Source: Dethiobacter sp. (GTDB lineage: Bacteria > Bacillota > Dethiobacteria > DTU022 > UBA8154). From it: a stretch of DNA of 39,428 nucleotides. Each line of letters starts with the position of its first letter. Positions within the stretch are counted from its first letter, which is position 1. Below the pieces are notes generated by a model, which saw nothing but the letters and a program-made list of their open reading frames with translations, was not told the DNA's origin and made no database searches. The stretch covers positions 1 to 39,428 of the forward strand of contig QZJM01000006.1 of the NCBI GenBank assembly GCA_003605065.1. Reading direction: 5' to 3'. Positions 1 to 8,390 of the stretch are shown piece by piece. The position numbers and the translations under genes are program-made.

Positions 1-90
1 TGTAGACACCCATGAAGCTTTGCTTCACCATCGGAGGAATGAAAATGCTCTCTCATGGGCAAAGGATTATTTATGACAGATTTGCATTTT
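1..90 (+). ncRNA. Possible glycine-riboswitch-like RNA fragment (cut by window edge)
   Basis: The plus strand contains a GAAGC-TTT-GCTTC hairpin (14-26), then a TCGGAGGAAT stretch, then CTCTCATGGGCAAAGGA (about 49-65). CCCATGA (9-15) and TCATGGG (53-59) are perfectly complementary. The order of stem, GAAGG-like box, stem and CTCAGGCAAAAGGA-like box recalls a single glycine aptamer, but several core positions differ and the 5' strand of the closing stem lies outside the window. No plus-strand gene follows; the RNA would run antisense into the 3' end of nikR. The similarity was judged by eye from remembered consensus, so the call is tentative. Confidence 0.25.
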
Positions 91-100
91 CAGGATAGTA

Positions 101-520
101 TTAGTCTAAATTTTTTCCTGTAGAGGTAATGGTCAGCCTGCCGTGTTTTACACCTTTAACACTAATAAGGCGTTCAGCGATCTGGCGTACTTCCCGGGCC
201 ATTCCTTTCACGGCCAGTACTTCCAGGCAGTTATGATGATCCAGGTGCATGTGCATTGTGGAAAGGATTAAATGGTGATAATTATGCTGCAGTTCCAACA
301 ACAGGTCACTTAATCCCCTTACATGGTGGTCGTAGATGAGTGTTACTGTACCGGCCACCTCTTCATCCTCTTTCCCCCATTCCATCTCAACCAGCTGGTT
401 ACGAATTAAATCGCGGATGGCTTCGGAGCGATTATGGTAACCTTTTTGCACAATTAGCCTGTCAAATGATTCCAATAGGCTCTCGTTGATAGAAACCCCA
501 AAGCGAATTAGATCCGACAT
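101..520 (-). CDS. nikR: Nickel-responsive transcriptional regulator NikR
   Basis: A 139-residue ribbon-helix-helix repressor with a C-terminal ACT-like nickel-sensing domain, the normal size for NikR. Residues 3-45 form the RHH DNA-binding part ([14 protein letters not shown], then [10 protein letters not shown]). The four square-planar Ni ligands of E. coli NikR (His76, His87, His89, Cys95) have counterparts at His79, His90, His92 and Cys98 in the LQHN, TMHMH and HHNC segments. From family knowledge it represses nickel uptake or nickel-using genes when nickel is sufficient. The start at 520 has a GAGGAGGCAAG-type site just upstream. No nickel transporter is in the window, but larE and larC 4-6 kb away make nickel-requiring proteins, which fits a local nickel theme. 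Confidence 0.93.
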   Translation of the reverse strand: MSDLIRFGVSINESLLESFDRLIVQKGYHNRSEAIRDLIRNQLVEMEWGKEDEEVAGTVTLIYDHHVRGLSDLLLELQHNYHHLILSTMHMHLDHHNCLEVLAVKGMAREVRQIAERLISVKGVKHGRLTITSTGKNLD

Positions 521-689
521 GTCTTGCCTCCTCTATTGTTAATTTTCCGGCCATTTTCATAATTATTATAGCATAATTTTAAATTTAGTCTAATCTTTAG
601 CTCTTTTAATGTCTAAAAAATGGAAATTTAGCTCATACTATAATAAAGATATTTTTATAGTATTTTTTACCCAGGGAGGAAATGGACTT

Positions 690-1547
690 ATGCATAATTT
701 TAAAAAAGTCAAAATTAGTGGTGTAAATACTTATGATCTGCCTACAATATCATGGGTACAAATGAAAAAGCTTTTTCAACGCCTGGAGAACGGTGAAACG
801 GAAGTAAGGGAAGAGCTTATCAAATGCAACTTAAAGCTGGTTTTGAGTGTTCTTAAGAATTTTACCAATCGCGGAGAAAATATGGATGACCTCTTCCAAA
901 TAGGATGTATTGGTTTGATGAAGGCTATAGATAATTTCCGGCTGCAGCATAGTGTTAATTTTTCTACCTATGCCGTTCCCATGATTCTCGGGGAAGTCAA
1001 ACGTTACCTGAGGGATAATAATTATATTCATATGAGCCGTTCTCTTAAAACAACTGCCCAGAAAATCCAAAATGTCAGGGATAACCTCATGCAAAAGAAT
1101 CAAAAAGAGCCCACCTTAAGTGAACTTGCTTCAGAAATGGGTATTACACCGGAAGAGATCGTCCTGGCCTATAATGCCAGTATGGAACCTCTTTCATTTT
1201 TTGAGCCTGTTTTTAATGACAGTACTGATCCCCTGCATATTATTGATCTTCTTAAAGATGTCCAAAATGAAGATGAACAATGGTTAGAAACTATTGCTCT
1301 TAAGGAAGCTCTGGGAAAACTAAGCCCCCGGGAAAGATATATTCTCATAGCGCGGTTTTTCCAGGGAAAAACACAGATGGAAGTGGCACAAAAGGTAGGT
1401 ATTTCCCAGGCACAGATATCCAGGATTGAAAAAGCCGCTTTACGTTTTATACGCCGGTATTATAAGGATCAGGTTACTCCAAAAGAACAGTTCTCCAGGG
1501 AGAGACTTACGGAGTCGGGGAGTGTACGCAAAGAAAATGAAATATAG
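690..1547 (+). CDS. sigG: RNA polymerase sporulation sigma factor SigG
   Basis: A 285-residue sigma-70 family protein that directs late forespore transcription. It keeps the SigG hallmarks: NLKLVLSVLKNFTNRGE (region 2.1), DDLFQIGCIGLMKAIDNF and FSTYAVPMILGEVKRYLRDNN (region 2), SLFEP-like SFFEPVFNDSTDP, and FFQGKTQMEVAQKVGISQAQISR (region 4.2 helix-turn-helix). The ATG at 690 is preceded by GGGAGGA (674-680) at good spacing and gives the short N-terminus typical of SigG; the open frame continues upstream to 609 without support. Its 3' end overlaps spoIIR. In Bacillus, sigG lies next to spoIIGA-sigE, so pairing with spoIIR here differs; both genes are SigF-dependent in the known systems. Confidence 0.95.
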   Translation: MHNFKKVKISGVNTYDLPTISWVQMKKLFQRLENGETEVREELIKCNLKLVLSVLKNFTNRGENMDDLFQIGCIGLMKAIDNFRLQHSVNFSTYAVPMILGEVKRYLRDNNYIHMSRSLKTTAQKIQNVRDNLMQKNQKEPTLSELASEMGITPEEIVLAYNASMEPLSFFEPVFNDSTDPLHIIDLLKDVQNEDEQWLETIALKEALGKLSPRERYILIARFFQGKTQMEVAQKVGISQAQISRIEKAALRFIRRYYKDQVTPKEQFSRERLTESGSVRKENEI

Positions 1548-2250
1548 AAATAACATTTTATATGAAAAGACAAGGTGTTTTTTCTTTCCTTTTTTTAGGG
1601 TGCTCTCCTGTGCTCTTCTAATAATATTTCTTCTTGCCTCCGGAACCCCGTTTTTTCTGCAGGACAAGCCTGATTTTTTATCTCCGGCAACTGGCGCGGA
1701 TAAACAAGGCGAAATAGTCAAAGCGGAGGAAATTATTCGCTTTCATGTCAGGGCTCACAGCAACAGCCCCGGGGACCAGGAGATCAAAAATTATCTGGCC
1801 CAAAAAATACTCTGTCTGTATGGTTCCCGCTGGAGTAATTGCCATAGCAGAGAAGAACTTCGTCTTTTAATGGCTGAGGATAGAGAAGCTATGGAGGTTA
1901 CGGCCCACGAGATCCTGGAGGAGAATGGTTTTTCCCATGATGTAAAAATATCGCTGGAAAAAAGCCTGTTTCCGGCACGTCTTTATTACGGGAAGCTTTA
2001 CCCGCCAGGAGAATATGAAGCTCTTAATATGATCATTGGAGATGGTGATGGTGAAAACTGGTGGTGTGTTCTTTTCCCGCCCCTTTGTTTGAACCTGATT
2101 CTTCCCCCGCCAAATGAAGGAATAGGCAAGCTTCCCGTAGAAGAAAAAGACAGTGAAAGCTTTAACCAGGCGGCACCTAAAGAAAACAAGAAGCCTGAAT
2201 GGCGCTTCTGGCTGCTGGAGGTTCTTACTGGTAAAAAAGCTGGAAAGTAA
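1522..2250 (+). CDS. spoIIR: Stage II sporulation protein R
   Basis: A secreted or membrane-anchored forespore signal of about 242 residues. In known systems it crosses to the intermembrane space and triggers SpoIIGA to process pro-SigE in the mother cell. A hydrophobic N-terminal segment (RVLSCALLIIFLLASG) acts as signal or anchor. The family core follows: EEIIRFHVRAHSNSPGDQEIK, then a long helix and FPARLYYGKLYPPGEYEAL, ending with GENWWCVLFPPLC. The C-terminal tail after the core is charged and proline-rich. The GTG at 1522 follows GGAG (1511-1514) by 7 nt; ATG 1537 is an alternative. The gene overlaps the end of sigG by 26 nt, indicating one transcript and probable translational coupling. 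Confidence 0.92.
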   Translation: MYAKKMKYRNNILYEKTRCFFFPFFRVLSCALLIIFLLASGTPFFLQDKPDFLSPATGADKQGEIVKAEEIIRFHVRAHSNSPGDQEIKNYLAQKILCLYGSRWSNCHSREELRLLMAEDREAMEVTAHEILEENGFSHDVKISLEKSLFPARLYYGKLYPPGEYEALNMIIGDGDGENWWCVLFPPLCLNLILPPPNEGIGKLPVEEKDSESFNQAAPKENKKPEWRFWLLEVLTGKKAGK

Positions 2251-2419
2251 ATAAAAGCACTAAAAAATCTATTCTCTGGTTCATCAAGTGAAATTAATCA
2301 CTATTCACAAAATTGCGGATTTAATTTTTCGGCCTTCGCTCCCTTTTTAAAAAAAGGAAAAACACAAGTCATAAAGAATTCTATAGTTATAACGGGTGTT
2401 AATCCAGGAGGATTTGCCT

Positions 2420-4027
2420 TTGAACGTCTGGCTTGTTGCAGTAGGTATGCTCAGCGGCCTCGGTCTGTTTCTCTTTGGAATACAAATGATGGCTTCGGGT
2501 ATGCAGAAAGTGGCTGGGGATAAGCTCAGGCGCATTCTGGAAGTATTAACCGGTAAACCGGTAATTGGGGTATTTACGGGCATACTTGTAACCATCCTGG
2601 TTCAAAGCAGCAGTACTACCACCGTAATGCTCGTAGGTTTCGTAAATGCAGGCTTAATGAACCTTTCGCAGGCCGTTAGTGCTATTATGGGGGCCAATAT
2701 TGGGACAACCATTACCGCCCAGATAATTTCCTTTAAACTGGAATCCATAGCGCTTCCTTTTATCGGTGTGGGTGGTCTCCTAAATTATTTTGGCCGGCGC
2801 AGGATATACCGTTACATGGGGCAAACTATACTGGGGTTCGGGCTGTTGTTTTTGGGCATGATTACCATGTCTCAAGCCATGCATCCTTTAAGGGAAAATG
2901 CCGTGTTCTTAAACCAGCTGGTTAGATTCGGAAAACAGCCCCTGCTCGGCATTTTGTTTGCCGCCTTTTTTACAGCCCTTATTCAAAGCAGCAGCGCGGC
3001 TACGGGTATAATTATTGCCCTGACTTTACAGAATTTGGTCACCCTTGAAGCTGCCATTCCCCTGATCCTGGGAACGAATATCGGAACCTGTATTACCGCA
3101 CTTCTGGCCAGTATGGGGGCTTCTTTATCAGCCAGGAAAGCAGCAATATCTCACGTCCTTTTTAATGTTTTCGGCGTTTTGCTGGCCATGATTTTTTTAA
3201 AGCCTTTTACCCTCCTCATCCTGGAATCGGCCCCTACCGTAGCACGGCAGACGGCCAACGCCCATACGCTTTTCAATGTTTTAAATGCGATTGTTGTCTT
3301 TCCTTTCTTTAAATATTTTATTCGCTTTATAAACTGGATTGTTCCCGGCGAAGATGTAACTATGGACATGGGCCCGAAATATCTCGATAAAAGGATGCTA
3401 AAGGCGCCCGCTGCCGCCATCAGGGCGTGCAAGCAAGAACTTTTAAGGATGGCTAATATGGCCCGTGATATGGTCAGGGAGTCTGTAGATGTTTTTTGCA
3501 AGCTTAACCGTAAAAAAATACCCCATATTTTGCAAACGGAAGAACTTTTAGATGGATTGGAGAAAGAAATAAATTTATATTTGCAGGAATTATCGCAGCA
3601 TTCTCTGACCCGGCAGCAGACGACAATAGTTTCAGGCATTATGAGCGCTGCCAATGACCTGGAGCGAATCGGAGATCATGCCCGAAATATCGCTTACTGT
3701 TCAGAACTGGTCATGGAGGATAAACTGCAGGTAACTGCAATGGCCAAACAGGAAGTTTACAGCCTCTTTGAAAAGGTAGATGATATGATGGCCAAGGCTA
3801 TTACAGCCCTTGCGGAAGAAAATGTCCAGCTTGCCAGGGAGGTTATCCGCCAGGATGATCTTGTTGATGAACTGGAACGCATTTTAAGAAAAAGCCATAT
3901 TGATCGGGTAAACCGCAAGGAATGTATTCCTTCAGCGGGTGTCATTTACCTTGATGTTTTGAGCAACCTGGAAAGGGTTGCTGATCATTCCACCAATTTA
4001 GCTCAAGTAGTGACCGGAGAATTCTAA
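2420..4027 (+). CDS. Na+/phosphate cotransporter family protein with PhoU-like tail
   Basis: A membrane protein of about 535 residues from the NptA/PNaS family (YjbB-like). Two inverted transmembrane repeats each carry the family QSSS motif (VQSSSTTTVML and IQSSSAATGIII), and each is followed by a GANIGTT or GTNIGTC loop. From about residue 330 the protein becomes soluble and helical with two PhoU-like halves, including SAANDLERIGDHARNIA and LSNLERVADHSTNLAQV. It probably imports or exports phosphate using the sodium gradient. The TTG at 2420 is chosen because AGGAGG (2406-2411) stands 8 nt upstream; the GTG at 2396 lies before that site. It stands alone with 145 nt before it and 28 nt before fur. 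Confidence 0.93.
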   Translation: MNVWLVAVGMLSGLGLFLFGIQMMASGMQKVAGDKLRRILEVLTGKPVIGVFTGILVTILVQSSSTTTVMLVGFVNAGLMNLSQAVSAIMGANIGTTITAQIISFKLESIALPFIGVGGLLNYFGRRRIYRYMGQTILGFGLLFLGMITMSQAMHPLRENAVFLNQLVRFGKQPLLGILFAAFFTALIQSSSAATGIIIALTLQNLVTLEAAIPLILGTNIGTCITALLASMGASLSARKAAISHVLFNVFGVLLAMIFLKPFTLLILESAPTVARQTANAHTLFNVLNAIVVFPFFKYFIRFINWIVPGEDVTMDMGPKYLDKRMLKAPAAAIRACKQELLRMANMARDMVRESVDVFCKLNRKKIPHILQTEELLDGLEKEINLYLQELSQHSLTRQQTTIVSGIMSAANDLERIGDHARNIAYCSELVMEDKLQVTAMAKQEVYSLFEKVDDMMAKAITALAEENVQLAREVIRQDDLVDELERILRKSHIDRVNRKECIPSAGVIYLDVLSNLERVADHSTNLAQVVTGEF

Positions 4028-4055
4028 AACATGTTTTTAAGAGTGGTGTAATAAA

Positions 4056-4499
4056 ATGAAGAAAAAAATATCCGAAATGGAGAGCCAGTTTAAAGAACAC
4101 CGCCTGACCCCGCAAAGAAGGCTGGTGCTGGAAATATTCCTGGAAAACAAGGAAAGACATTTAAGCGCAGAGGAGGTATTCCAGCTCAGCAGGGAAAAAG
4201 GGGAGGAAATCGGGCTTGCTACGATCTACCGTACTCTGGAGCTGTTGGAAGCCCTGGGTCTTTTACGCAAGATGAACTTTGGGGACGGGCGCAGCCGTTA
4301 TGAGCTTGTCCAGCTGGATTTAACTGAACATCATCATCATCATCACCTTGTTTGCCTCTCCTGCAGCAGGATTTTTGAAGTTGAAGAAGATTTTCTCCAC
4401 CAGCTTGAAGAAATTATTGAACAAAAACACCATTTTTCTATTGTAAACCATAACCTGCAATTTTTTGGTTACTGTAAATATTGCCGACAAGATGTTTAA
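4056..4499 (+). CDS. Fur-family metalloregulator with His6 stretch
   Basis: A 147-residue winged-helix repressor of the Fur/PerR/Zur family. The DNA-binding part has RLTPQRRLVLEIFLE, HLSAEEVF and IGLATIYRTLELLEALGL. The dimerisation domain has the structural zinc site with two CxxC pairs, Cys100/Cys103 and Cys140/Cys143. Residues 92-97 are six consecutive histidines where typical Fur has HHDH or HHHH; they are encoded by (CAT)5CAC at 4329-4346. The sequence leans to Fur rather than PerR, but the metal (Fe, Zn, Ni or Mn) cannot be decided by eye. It lies 28 nt after the phosphate carrier and about 100 nt before larE, on the same strand. The site before the ATG is weak (GTGGTG). Confidence 0.9.
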   Translation: MKKKISEMESQFKEHRLTPQRRLVLEIFLENKERHLSAEEVFQLSREKGEEIGLATIYRTLELLEALGLLRKMNFGDGRSRYELVQLDLTEHHHHHHLVCLSCSRIFEVEEDFLHQLEEIIEQKHHFSIVNHNLQFFGYCKYCRQDV

Positions 4500-4600
4500 A
4501 AAAAGGCGATTTGCTCGAAAGTTTGCGAGGTAAAATTATTCCATTATCAACAAGGTTCTGAAAATTCCGTATAATATTTACAGGAAGGGAGAAAAATATT

Positions 4601-5389
4601 ATGCCGGCTAAGGAGGAAAAAGAAAAACGCCTGGAAGAAATCCTGAAAGAAATGAAGGGGGTTGTGGTTGCTTTTTCGGGAGGAGTGGACAGCACTTACC
4701 TTCTGGCCAAAGCCAGGGAAGTTATTCAAAACAATGTTATCGCCGTTACGGCTATTTCTCCGCTCCATCCGCTAAGAGAAATAGAAGAAGCTAAAGAAAG
4801 AGCAAGCCAGCTAAAGGTAGAACACGTTCTCCTGGAAAGCAAAGAGCTGGAGAATGCGGAATTCAGATCAAACCCCCCTCACAGGTGCTATCTTTGCCGC
4901 AAGATGCTTTACAGCCATTTCAGGGAATTGGCACGTCAAAAGGATATCTCCCATATTTTAAACGGAAGCAACAAGGATGATGGTGAAAAGGCACGTCCCG
5001 GTATGAGGGCCGCCCTGGAATACGATGTCCGCTCCCCGTTGCAGGAAGCAGGGTTGCTTAAAAGGGAAATTCGCCAGCTTGCCAGGGAAGCCGGCCTTCC
5101 CAACTGGAATAAACCAGCCCTGCCATGCCTGGCTACACGTTTTCAGTATGGAGAACAACTGACCCTGACAAAGCTTGAGCAGGTGGAGCGTTCCGAGGAT
5201 TTTTTGCGTTCCATTGGCTTTGAAAAATTAAGGGTTCGCTATCATGGCGAAATTGCCCGCCTGGAACTTGACAGCTCCATGATGGAAGAAATTATGAGCA
5301 GGCGTAAGAAAATTGCCATTGTCCTGCAAAAGTTGGGCTTTACGTATGTAACCCTGGATTTGTGCTCGGCCATGGAGGAAAAGGAATAA
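4601..5389 (+). CDS. larE: ATP-dependent sacrificial sulfur transferase LarE
   Basis: A 262-residue PP-loop enzyme that adds sulfur to the nicotinic-acid-derived precursor of the nickel-pincer nucleotide (NPN), the cofactor of lactate racemase and related LarA enzymes. The PP-loop SGGVDS is at residues 26-31, followed by SNPPHRCYLCRK, NGSNKDDGEKARPGM and RSPLQEAGLLKREIR, and KPALPCLATRF with Cys176. In Lactobacillus plantarum LarE, Cys176 donates its own sulfur. [4Fe-4S]-type LarE proteins have an additional cysteine near position 180, here Arg180, so the sacrificial single-cysteine type is inferred. ATG 4601 is preceded by GGAAGGGAG. It converges with larC, with 7 nt between the stop codons. 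Confidence 0.92.
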   Translation: MPAKEEKEKRLEEILKEMKGVVVAFSGGVDSTYLLAKAREVIQNNVIAVTAISPLHPLREIEEAKERASQLKVEHVLLESKELENAEFRSNPPHRCYLCRKMLYSHFRELARQKDISHILNGSNKDDGEKARPGMRAALEYDVRSPLQEAGLLKREIRQLAREAGLPNWNKPALPCLATRFQYGEQLTLTKLEQVERSEDFLRSIGFEKLRVRYHGEIARLELDSSMMEEIMSRRKKIAIVLQKLGFTYVTLDLCSAMEEKE

Positions 5390-5396
5390 CCAGGTA

Positions 5397-6602
5397 CTAT
5401 GTCAGCATCTTCCAGACCTGCTGGTAGATTTTTTTGAGGGGTATACCTTGTTCACGGGCAATACGGAGGCAATCATCATACTCCGGGGCAATATTATGGT
5501 AATGAGGGGGTTGGCCGGCAAGTTTTACTCTTACCGGTCCCCAGGGTGTTTCCACCAGGGTTTGTTGCCGGGGTAACATGATTTTTTCGGCGCTCTGCCG
5601 CCTGTATCCCAGTGTGGTAGTCTCCTGGAGAAGAATTTGACCCAGCTGATGAGATTTTTGAGGGTTTGCCAAAACGGTAATTTTAACGGCAGGCCTGTTT
5701 TTTTTCATTTGGATAGGGGTAAAATAGACATCCAGGGCGCCGGATGAAAACAGTCTTTCCAGGACATAGTTATAAATTTCGGGGTTAAGATCGTCAATAT
5801 TAGCCTCCATAATCTCCAATGGTTCAGCCAGGAGATTTTCCCGGAAACAGGCGTCTGAACCGGTGGAAAGCAGTTCACTGCCGGTAAATTTGCCCTTAAA
5901 GGCCCTGACAATATTGGGGTAGTTAAAGTCTTTGGAGCCGGCGCCGTAGCCAATGCTTTCTATGATTATAGGGGGTACCGGCAAAAAACCGGAACAAAGG
6001 GTGCCCAGTATGGCTGCTCCGGTGGGAGTTACTGTTTCTCCTTCCAGGGGCAGCCCGTAACAGGGAATACGAAATTCCTTTATTATTTCCACAGCAGCCG
6101 GGGCCGGCAGGGGAATCCGGCCATGACCTGTTTTTATCCAACCCCTTCCCAGGGGAAGAGGAGAGGCGTAAATTTTTTCTACTCCCAGCATCTCCAGGGC
6201 TATAATGCAGCCGGCTATATCCACGATAGAATCAACTGCACCGATTTCATGGAAATGAACTTTATCGGCAGGGATCCCGTGAACTTTTGCTTCTGCCTGC
6301 GCCAGGGTTTGGAAAACGGCGATGCTTTTTTCTTTTACCGGGGGGGATAAGTTTGCCAGGTGGATTATTTCTTTGATTTCAGGAAGGTTCCGGTAAGGCT
6401 GTTTCTCCGTTACTTGAATTTTGACCTGCAAGGCGCTGAGGCCATTTTTACTGGTTCTTTCGCTCTTAAAGGTATAACCCTGCAGGGGCAGGAGAGATAA
6501 CTGCTCTCTCAGTTCTTCCGCAGAAAGGCCGCAATCAAGTAAAGCAGCCAAAAGCATATCTCCGGCAGCGCCCATAGGGCATTCCAAATATATTCCCTGC
6601 AT
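5397..6602 (-). CDS. larC: Nickel-pincer cofactor nickel insertase LarC, full-length
   Basis: A 401-residue member of the DUF111 family, which inserts nickel into the dithio-precursor in a CTP-dependent reaction and finishes the NPN cofactor. The N-terminus has the family signature YLECPMGAAGDMLLAALLD, followed by VHFHEIGAVDSIVDI, ETVTPTGAAILGTL, IGYGAGSKD and EANIDDLNPEIYNYV. In L. plantarum the protein is split into LarC1 and LarC2 unless a programmed frameshift joins them. Here one uninterrupted frame encodes both parts, with no long His-rich linker. ATG 6602 has AAAGGTGA upstream. It faces larE and is divergent from tsaC. larA and larB are not in the window. Confidence 0.92.
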   Translation of the reverse strand: MQGIYLECPMGAAGDMLLAALLDCGLSAEELREQLSLLPLQGYTFKSERTSKNGLSALQVKIQVTEKQPYRNLPEIKEIIHLANLSPPVKEKSIAVFQTLAQAEAKVHGIPADKVHFHEIGAVDSIVDIAGCIIALEMLGVEKIYASPLPLGRGWIKTGHGRIPLPAPAAVEIIKEFRIPCYGLPLEGETVTPTGAAILGTLCSGFLPVPPIIIESIGYGAGSKDFNYPNIVRAFKGKFTGSELLSTGSDACFRENLLAEPLEIMEANIDDLNPEIYNYVLERLFSSGALDVYFTPIQMKKNRPAVKITVLANPQKSHQLGQILLQETTTLGYRRQSAEKIMLPRQQTLVETPWGPVRVKLAGQPPHYHNIAPEYDDCLRIAREQGIPLKKIYQQVWKMLT

Positions 6603-6765
6603 AATTTAGTTCACCTTTCCGCCGGTGGATTACTGTAATCCGGATAGGTTATGATATTAACACCGGGAAAAAATTTGTACAACAAAAATATTATATCAAA
6701 AAAAGAAGGTCTATGGTAATATTTCTACAAGGATTATTTTTCTATATCGGAGGTGTAGATCGGAC

Positions 6766-7836
6766 TTGACATGGCCTAGTGTTAAGGGGACAATTATACT
6801 AAAAGCTGGCAGCCCCAATGAGGAAGACAGCGCTCTGCAGTATGCGGCGGAAATTCTTAAAAGCGGTGGGATTGTCGCCTTTCCAACGGAAACGGTTTAC
6901 GGCCTGGGAGCTAACGCCCTTGATGCGGAAGCTGTAGAGGGAATTTTTAAAGTTAAGATGAGGCCGTTCGATAACCCCCTTATCGTCCATGTTACAGGCA
7001 TGGAGCAGGCTGAGGAGCTGGTGCGGTTTAGTCCTCAGGAGGCTGCCGTTCTTGCCGGGCATTTCTGGCCGGGTCCCCTGACCCTGATTTTCCCCAAAAA
7101 AGAACTTGTTCCGGATATAACTACTGCCGGCCTTTCTTCCGTAGCTGTTCGTGTTCCTGCACACCCCCTGGCTTTAAAACTTATTTCCAGAGCGGGAATT
7201 CCCCTGGCCGCACCCAGCGCCAATCTTTCCGGACGTCCCAGCCCTACCACGGCAGATCATGTTTTGGAAGATATGGCCGGCCGTATTGATGCTGTGCTGG
7301 ATGGGGGAGCATGTTCCGTAGGGGTGGAATCCACAGTGCTCAGCCTCCTCTCCGGCCCCCCTGCATTGCTGCGGCCCGGTGGGGTGACCCTGGAAATGCT
7401 GGAGGCAGTTTTACAAAAGAAGATCCTGGATCTTACCGCCGGCAGGGGAGAAGACTTTAAAGGAGTTCCCCCGTCTCCGGGAATGAAATACAGGCATTAT
7501 GCTCCCAGGGCGCCCCTGTACCTTGTGGAAGGCGAAGGAGCGTCACAGAAACAGCAGCTTGTAGCCTTGAGTGAAAGTTTTACACTGCAGGGGCGCAGGT
7601 TAGGTTTAATCATTTTTGAGGAATCAGAGGGAGTTTTCCCCGCTCCCGTTGTTAAGGTGCTGAGTTCCAGAAAAGATCCGCGCCTGGCGGCAGAACGGCT
7701 TTTTGCTGTCCTGCGCAGCATGGATTCTCTGGAGGTGGAGGTTATTGTTGCTGAAGGTTTGGAGGAGAAAGAAATGGGCAGGGCTGTGATGAACCGGCTG
7801 CGTAAAGCCGCCACAAAAGTTATCAGGGTGGAATAA
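6766..7836 (+). CDS. tsaC: L-threonylcarbamoyladenylate synthase (TsaC/Sua5 type)
   Basis: A 356-residue Sua5-type protein that makes threonylcarbamoyl-AMP from threonine, bicarbonate and ATP, the first step of t6A37 modification of ANN-decoding tRNAs. The YrdC domain occupies about residues 10-210, with PTETVYGLGANA (40-51), KMRPFDNPLIVH and APSANLSGRPSPT. After the linker SPGMKYRHYAPRAPLYLV comes the Sua5 C-terminal domain, so this is the long Sua5 form rather than short TsaC. The only start placed correctly behind GGAGGTG (6749-6755) is TTG 6766; the nearby ATG 6771 is out of frame. It begins the cluster tsaC-ywlE-rpiB-glyA-comEB, with 16 nt to the next gene. Confidence 0.95.
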   Translation: MTWPSVKGTIILKAGSPNEEDSALQYAAEILKSGGIVAFPTETVYGLGANALDAEAVEGIFKVKMRPFDNPLIVHVTGMEQAEELVRFSPQEAAVLAGHFWPGPLTLIFPKKELVPDITTAGLSSVAVRVPAHPLALKLISRAGIPLAAPSANLSGRPSPTTADHVLEDMAGRIDAVLDGGACSVGVESTVLSLLSGPPALLRPGGVTLEMLEAVLQKKILDLTAGRGEDFKGVPPSPGMKYRHYAPRAPLYLVEGEGASQKQQLVALSESFTLQGRRLGLIIFEESEGVFPAPVVKVLSSRKDPRLAAERLFAVLRSMDSLEVEVIVAEGLEEKEMGRAVMNRLRKAATKVIRVE

Positions 7837-7852
7837 GGTAAGAGGTGATAAA

Positions 7853-8347
7853 ATGGAAGAAGTTTTAAATATTCTCTTTGTTTGCACCGGGAACACATGC
7901 CGCAGTGTTATGGCACAGGGATTATTTGAAAAAATGTGGAACGAGTTTCCCGAAAAAAAAATAGATATTAAAGCTTACTCTGCCGGGGTGGGAGCTGTTG
8001 AAGGGATAAATGCCAGCGAGGAAGCGCTGGAAATTCTCCGGAATGAAGGCATTGATCTCAGCCATCACCGTTCCAGCAAGGTTACTAAAGAGCTGGTGGA
8101 AAAGGCCCATTATATCTTTACGATGACCCGTATACATAAGGATATTCTTTTAAGCCTCTATCCCGAAGCCAGGGAAAAGATCCGGCTTTTTCCCGAGTAC
8201 GCCGGAATGAATGGCCGGGAAATTTCCGATCCTTACGGCCGGGGCCTGGAAAACTATCGCCTCATTGCCGGTGAGATCAAGGAAGCTTTAAAAGAAATTA
8301 TGGCCAGGTTGAATATTGTCGGGAATAAAGACAAAATGCTGGAATAA
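7853..8347 (+). CDS. ywlE: Low-molecular-weight phosphatase, probable protein-arginine phosphatase (YwlE type)
   Basis: A 164-residue LMW protein phosphatase. The CX5R catalytic loop is C11-TGNTC-R17 at the N-terminus (FVCTGNTCRS), and the general acid Asp126 lies in SDPYG. In YwlE the threonine in the CTGNTCR loop, where tyrosine phosphatases have isoleucine, selects phosphoarginine, and that threonine is present here (Thr15). From this the protein probably reverses McsB-type arginine phosphorylation, though no mcsB is in the window. ATG 7853 follows AAGAGGTGA. The order tsaC-ywlE-rpiB-glyA matches the Bacillus ywlC-ywlE-ywlF-glyA run, which supports the orthology. Confidence 0.9.
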   Translation: MEEVLNILFVCTGNTCRSVMAQGLFEKMWNEFPEKKIDIKAYSAGVGAVEGINASEEALEILRNEGIDLSHHRSSKVTKELVEKAHYIFTMTRIHKDILLSLYPEAREKIRLFPEYAGMNGREISDPYGRGLENYRLIAGEIKEALKEIMARLNIVGNKDKMLE

Positions 8348-8390
8348 AAGCAAAACGGTGCAGGAGAAAATTAAACAGGGGAGAACTTTA

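Noticed and set aside
2338-2360. CCTTTTTAAAAAAAGG palindrome after spoIIR as a terminator
   Set aside because: The stem is nearly all A/T and no T-run follows, so it does not meet terminator criteria.
5397-6602. A possible LarC1/LarC2 split needing a programmed frameshift
   Set aside because: The frame is continuous from start to stop with both halves present.
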